From: Candidatus Poribacteria bacterium
GTDB taxonomy: Bacteria > Poribacteria > WGA-4E > WGA-3G
Reading direction: 5' to 3'
Length of the DNA: 64,000 bases
Assembly: GCA_026706025.1 (NCBI GenBank)
Contig: JAPOZO010000052.1
Location: 174,337-238,336, forward strand
The position numbers and the translations under genes are program-made. Positions 52,463 through 61,436 of this stretch are shown one piece after another (the first letter of the stretch is position 1; every line of letters begins with the position of its first letter). A model generated the notes under the pieces. It had not been told where the DNA came from, made no database searches, and saw only the letters and a program-made list of their open reading frames with translations.

Positions 52463-54370
52463 TTACCAGTGTTTGAACGAATACATCCGCTGTCCGAGAA
52501 ATAGTCCTAAAATCGCCCAAATACTTCCCATCACAAATTCGCCGAGCATTGTCCCGAAAAAGAGGGGCAGCGTTCGGCGATACGCGCCAATCCCACCGTG
52601 CCGAATCAGTATAGACTTTATCAACCATGCCAAAAAGACTGGAAACCAGAGCCTGCCGAAGTTCCAATTCCCCGCAAGCGGATAGGCGAGTGGATGCAGC
52701 TGCCACCAGATAAATCGCAAACGCATAAAGAGCGTCGTAAGCGTCAGCGAGATACCGAACCCGAAGAATCCGAGGCGGCTCCAGTCTGTATCGTTAGGGA
52801 GCGTCAACCAACGTTGCAAGTCGCTGAAAGCCTCTTGTCCGCGCCATGTTCCCAAACTTCCATGCAGGTAACCCGCATGTAGAAACGCGATAAACCCGAT
52901 AAGGAGTCCGATAACCGTCGCGCCCCACATGACCCAAAGGAGTTGACGTGTATTAATACGCCCTTTATCCGCAAGTTTAAACCCCTCCAATTGATTCGGC
53001 ATCGGTTGCGAGCGGTAGTTACGGGTGAACCCATAGAGGAAGGCGAACCCTGTCAATGTCGGTGCTCCAATTTTTCTGGATCCCAAAATTGAAGTGAGGA
53101 AAAGCCCAGGACCGGCACGGTAGAAATCCATCGTCGGTGTGCCAAGTTCAGCGCGCATCCGCGTGAACGCTAAAACGAGTATGAAATGGATACTGAAGAA
53201 CCCAAGCACCCCCCACCACGACATCCCCGCCTTCAGACAAAACCCAAAAACGACTGCAATACTCAGCAGTAGTCCAACAACTGCGCCGCGATACCCAATC
53301 GGTTCGTTTACCGTTTCAAGATTTGTTTTCAAACCTAAGATATTACGAATAACCTGCCATAAATGTTTGTGTGTAATCCAGAGCGCGAAAAAACAGAGTC
53401 CAAAATACGCACCCAGCGATTGCATGTCAATATGCGGGTATCCGGGTGTCTGGTTCATTCCAGTCATTGCCCCGAAAACCAGTTGTGCCTTCCAGAAAAG
53501 ATAGAACAGCCAGCAGGAGAGTGATAGGTCTAACGGCATCAAGAAACCGATACCGATAGCGTAAGGGTTTAGGTGAATAGGTGTTGATCCGATGGCACTC
53601 AGCGGTTTTTCAGTGAACATCAACCCGATGTCGTAGCGGATAGGGATGCTCGGTACAAATGGATAGAGGAAACTGATACCGTTGAGTAGGTCGAGTCCAC
53701 ATCCGACCGCGAAGCCTATCCAGAGGAGCCGATTTCGATAGAAACTCGCCCCTTTCGTCATTTCAAAAGGGAGTAGGATAATCGGATAACTCAGTTTTTC
53801 GTGTTCAATCCACTGTTTACGGAGGATGACACTGAGCATTATCATGGAAAACGCGAGCGCGGAGAAGAAAACCAGCCATGCCATTACAGGGGTAGCCCAT
53901 GCGCGGATATGCTCGATTTCAAAGAGGTTTGAGGTGCCTTCATAATAGCCGGTTAAGGCACGCCGATTCAGAACAGCGATCCAGTCCGGGATATATCGGA
54001 AAAAGAGGGACTGCCACTCGTTTTCTGGTGTTGCAAACCATGCTGCGTGCCCCAAGACGCACATCGTCGCCTGTAAAAGATCGTGTCCGCACACGACGCA
54101 TGCCAGGGTTACCATGAGGTATATCGTCAACATTTCTGCTTGCGTGAGTTGCCATTTTGGGAGGTAGCGTGTTAGGGGTAGGTTGATGATTGTGACAAGG
54201 AAAAGCGTAAAAACGGCGTTGAAGAGAATCGCCATTGTGGTGGGATATTGTGTTGTCCATACTGTTTCTGTCTGAACGACAAGGTAGATATTGAGCGGTA
54301 GCGACAGGAGTCCTATCAGGATCGCTCGCCATGTGATGCTTTCAAGTGAAGTGCGTGGCGGTGTGTCCAT
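52463..54370 (-). CDS. Large polytopic membrane protein (DUF6785/6784-like)
   Basis: A 635-residue protein with more than ten hydrophobic helices (AILIGLLSLPLNIYLVV, LFLVTIINLPLTRYL, WLVFFSALAFSMIMLSVIL and more) and a long middle loop with AHIDMQSLGAYFGLCFFALW. It resembles proteins annotated DUF6785/DUF6784, found in Poribacteria-type and Planctomycete genomes; I recall this without a search. Some are distantly related to oligopeptide transporters (OPT). The function is unknown. ATG 54370 lies 47 bp after the stop of the Omp85-like gene. Confidence 0.72.
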   Translation of the reverse strand: MDTPPRTSLESITWRAILIGLLSLPLNIYLVVQTETVWTTQYPTTMAILFNAVFTLFLVTIINLPLTRYLPKWQLTQAEMLTIYLMVTLACVVCGHDLLQATMCVLGHAAWFATPENEWQSLFFRYIPDWIAVLNRRALTGYYEGTSNLFEIEHIRAWATPVMAWLVFFSALAFSMIMLSVILRKQWIEHEKLSYPIILLPFEMTKGASFYRNRLLWIGFAVGCGLDLLNGISFLYPFVPSIPIRYDIGLMFTEKPLSAIGSTPIHLNPYAIGIGFLMPLDLSLSCWLFYLFWKAQLVFGAMTGMNQTPGYPHIDMQSLGAYFGLCFFALWITHKHLWQVIRNILGLKTNLETVNEPIGYRGAVVGLLLSIAVVFGFCLKAGMSWWGVLGFFSIHFILVLAFTRMRAELGTPTMDFYRAGPGLFLTSILGSRKIGAPTLTGFAFLYGFTRNYRSQPMPNQLEGFKLADKGRINTRQLLWVMWGATVIGLLIGFIAFLHAGYLHGSLGTWRGQEAFSDLQRWLTLPNDTDWSRLGFFGFGISLTLTTLFMRLRFIWWQLHPLAYPLAGNWNFGRLWFPVFLAWLIKSILIRHGGIGAYRRTLPLFFGTMLGEFVMGSIWAILGLFLGQRMYSFKHW

Positions 54371-54416
54371 ATTTATGTCTGTGAACGCTTAACGGAATCC
54401 TAATACATTTGGTAGA

Positions 54417-56408
54417 TTAGAATGTGGACTCAATACCCCAAAAAAGCATCTGTTTGATCGATGGAGAAGATGGAGCATCAAGCGGAAACGCAAATTCAAA
54501 CCGAAATATCCCTGCATTGCTAACCTTGGCAAACCCACCCCGTAGCCCGAACCCAATGCTTCGTTTTGGGTCCATTAGGTTAAATGTCCGTTTCCCATTC
54601 CAGATATAACCGATATCGGTAAAGCCAGTCGCACTTAAGATGAGCCCAAGGTTGACGGAACGTTTGATAAATGGCTTCGCGATGAAAGTGGCAACGGCTT
54701 CAATTCCTTCATCAAGTTTCCTGAAGAGCGTCCCACCACAAACAGTTCGGCTTTCAAGGCGCAGCACCATCATTTTTTCACCGCTAAATTGCCGATAATC
54801 GTAACCCCGCAATCCGTTGAAAGCCCCAAGGAGGACCTGGCTTTCACCATGCCAACCAAACTCCAATCTCGTTTTGAATTCTGCTACAAACGTTTGATAA
54901 AAATCAAAGAAACCGTTCTTACGAAATCCCTTATCAACTGTATAAATATCGCCTGTATTAAATACGTCGGTGTAGTACCACGAAGTTCGCGCCTGAAACG
55001 TGGAATTCTCAATGTGTGTTGTGAAGTATGAACTGATATCTATAAGGGTTGTGCCTAATACCCGATTCCCGCGCGTCCACCCTGATCTCCCTATAAGGTT
55101 TGCGTAGCCCTCTGATCTATCTGAACCGTATAAAGGGGAAGCGTGTCCTACTGAGAAAGCGTATTCAGATCCTACTAAAAAAACTTCCTCGCGCCCCATT
55201 CTTCTGATAAACTGCGTCTTGTGATAAGTGACACGTTTTCGTCCGACAGTAATACCAACCAGTTTGATGTCGCGATTTGATAGATCCGCCGTGGAAGGAA
55301 ATTCTTTTTCCATTGGCACATACTTTGAACGGCGTGAAGCCGCCCAAAGCCCAATATAGTTTTGACGCTCTCGGTTCCCAAAATATCGCCGGATCCTACC
55401 AGACACGCCTTGTAAATTGACCTCAAATCTATCTGTTCGCTTTAATTTCTGCGAAAACGGATCCATTTCAAACCATGAAAAATCACCTATTGATTCTGAC
55501 AAGGTAAACCTTGCACTCCAGCGGCTCTTCAATGTGTATTGTGGACGTTCTAATATGATCGCCCATGAATCTCCTTGACGTTTCTGAATGTAAGCACCAT
55601 CAAAGTTCCAATGTGAGCTGACAACACGGGGCATTTTATACTTCCATGTCAAAAGACTCTTTGTTTTTTCACCGATCTCACTGATCCGTTGATAACGGAC
55701 CTCAGTGTCGTGGCCGGAACCAAATACGTTGGATTCCCGCAACCCTAAAAGAAACGTACCCCCTTGGCTGTTCAATGCCGGGTCAATTGAAGGAAGCGGA
55801 GGCGACCAGAGTTCTGTGACATTCACCTGAATCGCTACCGCATTGGAACTCGCATCCCACAACGGAACAATTTTTGCTGCTCCGATATAAGTCTTATCAC
55901 GGAGTATTTGCTCACTTTCTTCCTTGTCTGCTTCTATGTAAACATCACCAACTTCAAACAAGAGCTCACGGAGAATAACGTCTTTCTTGGTCTTCTCGTT
56001 ACCAGATAAATTGATTTCCCCGATAACGCCTTCGTCAATCTCAATACCGAGATAAACGCCATCAGTGAATTTCTTCACAGAGGTATGTTCTTTGTCCATG
56101 CGCGCGAAGTGATAACCATTCTCCTTATAAAAACTTATGATCGCTTCAAAATCTGATGCCAAAGCAGTTTCATCATATACACTCCAGACATCTGTCCGCA
56201 TCAGGGCACGAATTTGCTGTTCGGGAAATGAATCATTGCCTTTGATAACAAGGCTCCGTACAGTATTTGATTCATTTCCTAAACCCGTTGTTCCGTTCTG
56301 CGAAGCAGGTGCTGTTTCTGATGAAACTTCAACGTGTATACTGATGCTGAGCAGCGCAATCAAGCACAGAGTTCCAAGTGGGCGCGTAGCGAAGCTAAAA
56401 TCTACCAT
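54417..56408 (-). CDS. Omp85/BamA-family outer membrane protein
   Basis: A 663-residue protein with a signal peptide (LGTLCLIALLSISIHVEVSSETA). Residues about 48-210 hold two POTRA units (VRSLVIKGNDSFPEQQIRALM, GEINLSGNEKTKKDVILRELLFEVGDVY). Residues about 215-663 form a beta barrel ending in phenylalanine (MLFWGIESTF). It contains LRESNVFGSGHDTEVRYQR, GLRGYDYRQFSGE and the late FGLRGGFAK typical of the superfamily. It probably inserts or exports proteins across the outer membrane. Its ATG shares one base with the stop of the BatA-like gene, so the two are coupled. Confidence 0.85.
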   Translation of the reverse strand: MVDFSFATRPLGTLCLIALLSISIHVEVSSETAPASQNGTTGLGNESNTVRSLVIKGNDSFPEQQIRALMRTDVWSVYDETALASDFEAIISFYKENGYHFARMDKEHTSVKKFTDGVYLGIEIDEGVIGEINLSGNEKTKKDVILRELLFEVGDVYIEADKEESEQILRDKTYIGAAKIVPLWDASSNAVAIQVNVTELWSPPLPSIDPALNSQGGTFLLGLRESNVFGSGHDTEVRYQRISEIGEKTKSLLTWKYKMPRVVSSHWNFDGAYIQKRQGDSWAIILERPQYTLKSRWSARFTLSESIGDFSWFEMDPFSQKLKRTDRFEVNLQGVSGRIRRYFGNRERQNYIGLWAASRRSKYVPMEKEFPSTADLSNRDIKLVGITVGRKRVTYHKTQFIRRMGREEVFLVGSEYAFSVGHASPLYGSDRSEGYANLIGRSGWTRGNRVLGTTLIDISSYFTTHIENSTFQARTSWYYTDVFNTGDIYTVDKGFRKNGFFDFYQTFVAEFKTRLEFGWHGESQVLLGAFNGLRGYDYRQFSGEKMMVLRLESRTVCGGTLFRKLDEGIEAVATFIAKPFIKRSVNLGLILSATGFTDIGYIWNGKRTFNLMDPKRSIGFGLRGGFAKVSNAGIFRFEFAFPLDAPSSPSIKQMLFWGIESTF

Positions 56409-58708
56409 TATGTTTCACCGACGATCAAGGCCCCATCGTGCCCCGGATTGTCGCCTCTTCCCTGGAACGAGTGGGTTCCGCGATTTGAGAGGAAACTTTC
56501 AAGGAGTATAAAGCAGACAGCCAAAAGAAGCAACTCACCCCATATTTCCCTGCCGTGTCTTTTAACGTTGTAAGCATCAGCTGCCCCCGCTGTCCCATCA
56601 ATTTCCACACCTGCTACCGTTTGCGCGCCGAGGCGCGCAGCTGCTTGTTGAAGCGGAATCCGTGCTAAGTCAGCTTCAGTCGCGTCAACATTCACCGCGA
56701 AAAAATCTCGTTGGAGTCTACCTTGTGTTCGTACCTCAACCTGATAGATGCCGGGACGTTCTGTCCCCTGAAATTGCAGCGTGCCATCTTCAGCAATCGG
56801 GACCACGGTACTATTATCAGTACCGGAGCCATCGTTATCTGGCGTATTGACAGTCGTTTTCAAGCGAATAGACGCTTTTCCGCCAGCACTGCGCGGATAA
56901 CGCGCCGTATAGGTGTCTCCGACATGACCGCCCCATGTTAAAAGATTACGATTCGCTATGGCAGTGTAAAGCACACTCTGTTGGAGCATCGGGAGGAAAT
57001 ACGGGTTAACGAGCAGATCGTTTGTAACGGCTGTAGCGCGAGAGGGTCCGGCATTTGCCGTGGATGTGTTCCGCTGTTGTCTGAGGAGTCCACAGTTATA
57101 GAGCAATACGGTGCTTGTTCCCTGATTTCGCTCAACAAGAAACGGCGTTTCATCATCGAAATGTGCGATTACCTCCGATTCAGAGGTAGGACGTAGTACC
57201 ACACCGCTGTGAAATTGTGGGGCGTATTGCGCAGAAAAACCTTCGTTCGGAAAGATATCAAAAATAGGATGTGCCGCTTGATACGCACGCACCTGCTGCG
57301 GTGGTGTCCACGTGAGCCGACTACCGAGTTGCGCAGGCAACCAAGCATCGCTAAGTGCGTTGTAACTATCTGCATCGCTGGAACTGCTCACAAAGGCTAT
57401 AACACTTTTACCGTGCCGGATGAACTCTTGCAGCTGCGCATTGATCTGTCGGGTGATCTGCGGCACATCTGCCAGGATGATAACGTCGTAATCTTCAAGC
57501 GGAAAGGTTTCAAATGCAGTAGGCGTACATTGCGTCGGTAAAATCATTGTATCGGTTGTTAGCAGTCGGTTGTCGGCTGTCGGTGGGGCGTTAAGAAAAT
57601 CTCTTTGCTGATTGCTGACGGAAACCGATTGCTGACGGCTATTTTTATCTGGGTTAAGTGCCAATGTAAGGTATTCCGTATCTTCTCCGACACAAAGGAC
57701 CCGCACTTCACCAACGACATCCAGAGTGAAATAGTGCTGGTTGTCAACGTTGAGGCGATCCTCTGTGAGTGTAAGGGAACCGATATGCGTGCCGGGTGTA
57801 GAAAAGTTGTATGTTAAAGTCGTATTCAGCGATTCGTTAGCTGCTGCAGAAAAACTCACAGTTTTTTGTTTCTCGCCGTCAATAGACAGCGTTAGCATAT
57901 TTCGCGCCAACGGTGCTACCGAATGGTTCGCGGTCGTCACATTCAATTGGAGCGGTAGATTTACACCTATTAGTTGATTGGAGGGACGGACTTCTTCAAT
58001 ATTTGTGTTATGTGCTTCTCCTTCGGCAACCGGAATCAGAGAAACACGCGCACCAGAACGATTGTAGGGGCGAGGTAACCTCGCCCCTACGTTCTCCCAT
58101 CCGTTCCGGGTGAAGTCTGAAATGAGATAGAGTTCTTTGTTCAATTGTTCTGATTCGGCAAGGATTTCGTGCGCAAGTTCAAGGCTCGTCTGAACGTTCG
58201 TGGCGCGATAAGAGACTGCAGCATCGTTAATCGCCGCTGTAACGTTCCGAAGGTCAGGCGTGAGTTGCCGAAAAATAGGATTCGGAACATCCGACATCAA
58301 AATAAGTGCGGCACTGTCTCCGTGCCGCAGCGTATCCAGAATATCAATCGCCAAAACTTTCGCTTTTTCAAACCTGATGCCATCAACATCTTGGTACGCC
58401 ATGCTGTAGGAATTATCCAAAACGATAACGACATCGGTTTTCGCGCGGACGGACGCGACCGGCAGTCCAAGCGTCAGGAACGGACGTGCCAAAGCAAGCG
58501 CGATCAGTGCGACGATTGCCATCCGCAAAAGCAAAATCAGCAGCTGCCTGAGTTGAAATCGCCGGGCATTTTCACGATGCGCCGCCATCAGAAACATCAG
58601 GCTGCTAAAATCGACCGTCACGACACGACGACGGTTCCAAAGATGGATAATCAGTGGGATACCAGCGGCGAGGAGTCCAAAAAGAAATAGTGGGTTGAGA
58701 AATGCCAT
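56408..58708 (-). CDS. BatA-like VWA membrane protein
   Basis: A 766-residue protein. The N-terminus is a BatA aerotolerance domain with two membrane helices (FLNPLFLFGLLAAGIPLIIHLWNRR and LLILLLRMAIVALIALALARP). A VWA domain follows with the MIDAS motif DNSYSM and the region RFEKAKVLAIDILDTLRHGDSAALILMSD. A long periplasmic part and a C-terminal helix (WGELLLLAVCFILLESFL) complete it. The repeat at 58064-58090 is inside the coding frame, adding VGARLPRPY at about residue 208. Such proteins are often encoded with MoxR ATPases and envelope proteins; here the partner is an Omp85-like protein. Confidence 0.87.
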   Translation of the reverse strand: MAFLNPLFLFGLLAAGIPLIIHLWNRRRVVTVDFSSLMFLMAAHRENARRFQLRQLLILLLRMAIVALIALALARPFLTLGLPVASVRAKTDVVIVLDNSYSMAYQDVDGIRFEKAKVLAIDILDTLRHGDSAALILMSDVPNPIFRQLTPDLRNVTAAINDAAVSYRATNVQTSLELAHEILAESEQLNKELYLISDFTRNGWENVGARLPRPYNRSGARVSLIPVAEGEAHNTNIEEVRPSNQLIGVNLPLQLNVTTANHSVAPLARNMLTLSIDGEKQKTVSFSAAANESLNTTLTYNFSTPGTHIGSLTLTEDRLNVDNQHYFTLDVVGEVRVLCVGEDTEYLTLALNPDKNSRQQSVSVSNQQRDFLNAPPTADNRLLTTDTMILPTQCTPTAFETFPLEDYDVIILADVPQITRQINAQLQEFIRHGKSVIAFVSSSSDADSYNALSDAWLPAQLGSRLTWTPPQQVRAYQAAHPIFDIFPNEGFSAQYAPQFHSGVVLRPTSESEVIAHFDDETPFLVERNQGTSTVLLYNCGLLRQQRNTSTANAGPSRATAVTNDLLVNPYFLPMLQQSVLYTAIANRNLLTWGGHVGDTYTARYPRSAGGKASIRLKTTVNTPDNDGSGTDNSTVVPIAEDGTLQFQGTERPGIYQVEVRTQGRLQRDFFAVNVDATEADLARIPLQQAAARLGAQTVAGVEIDGTAGAADAYNVKRHGREIWGELLLLAVCFILLESFLSNRGTHSFQGRGDNPGHDGALIVGET
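58064..58090 (-). repeat. GTAGGGGCGAGG palindrome inside the BatA-like gene
   Basis: GTAGGGGCGAGG (58064-58075), loop TAA, CCTCGCCCCTAC (58079-58090): a perfect 12-bp stem of 27 bases. It encodes nine in-frame residues (VGARLPRPY) of the VWA protein. An almost identical copy overlaps the stop at 62432 and a shorter one lies at 1667. Confidence 0.75.
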
Positions 58709-58819
58709 CAGTAGTTATCAGTTTGCCTCGCAGTGAGAACAGTTAAGAGAGTCGTCAGAGGAATAGTTTTCGGTCATCAGTTTTGGTTTTGATAAATGTA
58801 CACCTTCTTTTAACATGTT

Positions 58820-58854
58820 ATCATCTCTGAAATGCTAATGGTTTCAGAGATGAT
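58820..58854 (-). terminator. Hairpin between the transglutaminase and BatA-like genes
   Basis: ATCATCTCTGAAA (58820-58832), 9-nt loop, TTTCAGAGATGAT (58842-58854): a perfect 13-bp stem 40 bp downstream of the transglutaminase stop. No clear T run follows on the minus strand, so it might be a factor-independent stop or a processing site. Confidence 0.45.
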
Positions 58855-58893
58855 TTGGGTTTATTAGGAACCTCTTTAACTGATGACTGATGA

Positions 58894-60684
58894 CTATTCA
58901 ACGATGGCAATTTCAAGTTGATTGAGTGTTCGGAAAACACCTTCGGCGAATTCCATGAGGTTATCGGATTCCACAGTGCTTCCGCCAAGCTGAATATGAT
59001 TCGCATCGGCGATGGTCTGTCCCAATGTCGGATCCATCTGGACCCATCTGCCGACGTAGACTTCAGGCCAGAAGTGGTAGTAAAAGGCATCCTTTGCAAA
59101 TGTGATACCGGAACAGATTCTTGCAGGAATGCCAGCGGCACGTGCCAAAGCAATGAAAAGCACAGTGTGTTCCGTACAATCCCCCGAGAGCGATTCCAAG
59201 GCAGTTAATGATGAACCGAAACCACCACTCATTTTTTTCTCGGCAATGGCTGTATGGACCCATTCGCATAATTTTTCTGCCGCACGCCATGAATTGACTT
59301 CCCCATCTAATATCTCCTCGGTTTTCGCACGAATCGCTGGCGCGTCGGTTTGAATATACGCACTCGCCCCCAGGAACTCACCTTCTGCGTCCCGAATCGG
59401 TAAATTAGGGCAGTCTTCCGCTGCAACCGTTGGCACCTGAATCGAAAGTTTACCTGCGTTTTCACTGTTTACTTCCAGTTTTTGGTGGGAATTAGACATG
59501 ATTGCATCAGCAATGTTGCCTGTTGGAAGTTTCACCTCTGCTTCAAAGTTTTTTGCTCTCGGTGTGGGACGTTTACCGGAGGGAAGGATACGCGTTTTTA
59601 AGACGACATCAACTTCTTGAGTGTCGCCAAGCGCAGTCTCCTTATCCGTCTTCGTAGTTACCATGGAAAGCCCCATCATGGGTATTTCTGTTCGATAGTT
59701 CACCCCATCAGAGTCAAGCCATACTTTCGCAGTGATCCCATTCATCATATCCAAGGTCTGGCGTAAAACATAAACCTGCTTTTCCTCTGACTGGTAGGTT
59801 AAAGTATCTTGCCTTTCAACCTCGAGATCTGTTTTCACCGGCTTCAACAGATCGAAACTGAATATGTGAAAGTTCCGTTTCTCACCTATTTTAAGACCCT
59901 GTCTGAACAGCGATTCTACACCCACATGTTCGGAGATTGTATCCGGTGGTACCGGAACTTCTGATTCAGTGGTTTCACCGTTAAGCGTTGTCTTAATGTA
60001 AGCGACACCGTCTACAATCCGTCCCTCCACCTGTTTTAAACCGGATTCATTAGAAGTCGAGAGAAAGTGGCGCGGCATTAAATCAGACCCTGTATACTCA
60101 ACGCGAGTGATTTCTAATGTTACATCGGTCCCGAGTGCCTTAAAATTCATAAGCATATCAATTTTGTGTCGATCCACCTCCTCCTCTTGATACTCGGTTT
60201 TGTCTGTTGACATATGCATATAACCGATCTTGATATTCGACAAGGTGAGATTGTACCAGTGTTCTTGCGGATTTTGTGACATGTTCTCGGGGGTACGCTG
60301 TTTTTGGAATTTTTCGAGGAAGGTGGCAATGTTCGATTTCTTGGTCATTTTAAGTGGGACATAATGGTCGCCCCCATCAACAACTGTAACCGGTTTTCCG
60401 AGCCGATCGCCATATCCTTCTTTATAGATGCTGATGAGGTAACGCCCCGCGGGCAGACCTGTTCGTGTGTACTCGCCGTTAGCCTTAGTTGTTGCTGCGA
60501 ATTGTGCGCCGTTTACATCGACAATTTTGACTTCAACGCCTTCAATCGGATTCTGTGCGTTGCTTGTATCCGTAATTTTACCGCGAACGGTTCCACCATT
60601 TACAACCTCCTCTTGCGCGAAGACAATACTAACGGACATTCCAGCACAAGCCATTAACATTAACATGAAACTTAAACGAGTCAT
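58894..60684 (-). CDS. Secreted transglutaminase-like protein with CarboxypepD_reg domain
   Basis: A 596-residue protein with a signal peptide (FMLMLMACAGMSVSIVFAQEE). Residues 30-115 form a carboxypeptidase-regulatory-like sandwich (VRGKITDTSNAQNPIEGVEVKIVD, AGRYLISIYKEGYG). The middle is beta-rich without recognised domain. The C-terminal third is a transglutaminase core: catalytic cysteine in SGDCTEHTVLFIALARAAGIPAR, histidine in YYHFWPEVYVG and aspartate in WVQMDPTLGQ. It probably acts on proteins or peptidoglycan in the periplasm. A perfect promoter precedes it. Confidence 0.88.
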   Translation of the reverse strand: MTRLSFMLMLMACAGMSVSIVFAQEEVVNGGTVRGKITDTSNAQNPIEGVEVKIVDVNGAQFAATTKANGEYTRTGLPAGRYLISIYKEGYGDRLGKPVTVVDGGDHYVPLKMTKKSNIATFLEKFQKQRTPENMSQNPQEHWYNLTLSNIKIGYMHMSTDKTEYQEEEVDRHKIDMLMNFKALGTDVTLEITRVEYTGSDLMPRHFLSTSNESGLKQVEGRIVDGVAYIKTTLNGETTESEVPVPPDTISEHVGVESLFRQGLKIGEKRNFHIFSFDLLKPVKTDLEVERQDTLTYQSEEKQVYVLRQTLDMMNGITAKVWLDSDGVNYRTEIPMMGLSMVTTKTDKETALGDTQEVDVVLKTRILPSGKRPTPRAKNFEAEVKLPTGNIADAIMSNSHQKLEVNSENAGKLSIQVPTVAAEDCPNLPIRDAEGEFLGASAYIQTDAPAIRAKTEEILDGEVNSWRAAEKLCEWVHTAIAEKKMSGGFGSSLTALESLSGDCTEHTVLFIALARAAGIPARICSGITFAKDAFYYHFWPEVYVGRWVQMDPTLGQTIADANHIQLGGSTVESDNLMEFAEGVFRTLNQLEIAIVE

Positions 60685-60759
60685 CTGTTATGTTCTCCTT
60701 TGCGGTCTTTTTTAGCTGGGGAAAAGTGTTTTGATTGTTTGTTGTATCTATAATATTAT

Positions 60760-60788
60760 ATTATACCTAACCGCTGTGCCTATGTCAA
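60760..60788 (-). promoter_or_regulatory. Consensus sigma70 promoter of the transglutaminase gene
   Basis: On the minus strand TTGACA (60788-60783), 17-bp spacer, TATAAT (60765-60760): both hexamers match the sigma70 consensus perfectly. The transcript should begin near 60753 and leave a leader of about 70 nt with AAGGAGAAC before ATG 60684. Confidence 0.8.
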
Positions 60789-60860
60789 ATCATTCTCAAA
60801 GCGTTCCAGTCCGTACCAGCTTTGTAAGCACACAATTCTTCAAGCAAAGGTAAAAAAACG

Positions 60861-61436
60861 CTACACTCGCGTCGCCATCGCAACTGTATGCGTGTTACGC
60901 TGTTTTACCTTCCGATAATTTCCAAAAACCGCCTTAAAATTGCGCTTAATAAATTCTCGGAGCCCCGAAATTGTGACGACGTAGAGTCGTCCGTTCGGTT
61001 TGAGATAGTGTTTGGCATCCGCCAGAAAAATCTGTAGAAGCTCTTTACCAACATTGGCAGGTAGGTTAGAGACGATAAGATCGAATTCGATGTCAGGCAG
61101 GTGGCTGAATCCGTTGCTCAGGCGGACATGGCAATTCTTGAGTTGGTTCTGTTCCACATTTTTGCGGGTGTAATCAACCGCTACAAAGTCCTTGTCGACC
61201 ATATAGACGGTTGATGTTTGGACGCATTTCGCAAGCGTGACACCGATGGCACCGTATCCGCATCCAAGATCAAGGCAGATGTTCCCCTCTTGGATATCCA
61301 GATGTTCAAGCAGTAGACGTGTCCCGGCATCAATGCCCTTTGGTGAGAAGAGCCCCCATGTTGTAGAAAAATCGAGGGATGCGCCGCGCAATTCTGCCCG
61401 AAACACAATTTCTCGGGACGGAACATCTACTGCCAT
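60861..61436 (-). CDS. Class I SAM-dependent methyltransferase (RsmC/YbxB-like)
   Basis: A 191-residue protein with the small-methyltransferase (MTS) layout: FSPKGIDAGTRLLLEHL, SAM loop CLDLGCGYGAIGVTLA, the acidic VYMVDKDFVAVDYTRKN and the catalytic-type motif SNLPAN (in place of the usual NPP). Members of this group methylate rRNA guanines at N2. The first bases overlap the end of the dehydrogenase gene by 10, so they are probably co-translated. The substrate is a guess. Confidence 0.8.
   Translation of the reverse strand: MAVDVPSREIVFRAELRGASLDFSTTWGLFSPKGIDAGTRLLLEHLDIQEGNICLDLGCGYGAIGVTLAKCVQTSTVYMVDKDFVAVDYTRKNVEQNQLKNCHVRLSNGFSHLPDIEFDLIVSNLPANVGKELLQIFLADAKHYLKPNGRLYVVTISGLREFIKRNFKAVFGNYRKVKQRNTHTVAMATRV

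Noticed and set aside
53139-53504. 121-codon frame opposite the polytopic membrane protein
   Set aside because: No start signal, no domain and full overlap with a coherent membrane protein on the other strand.
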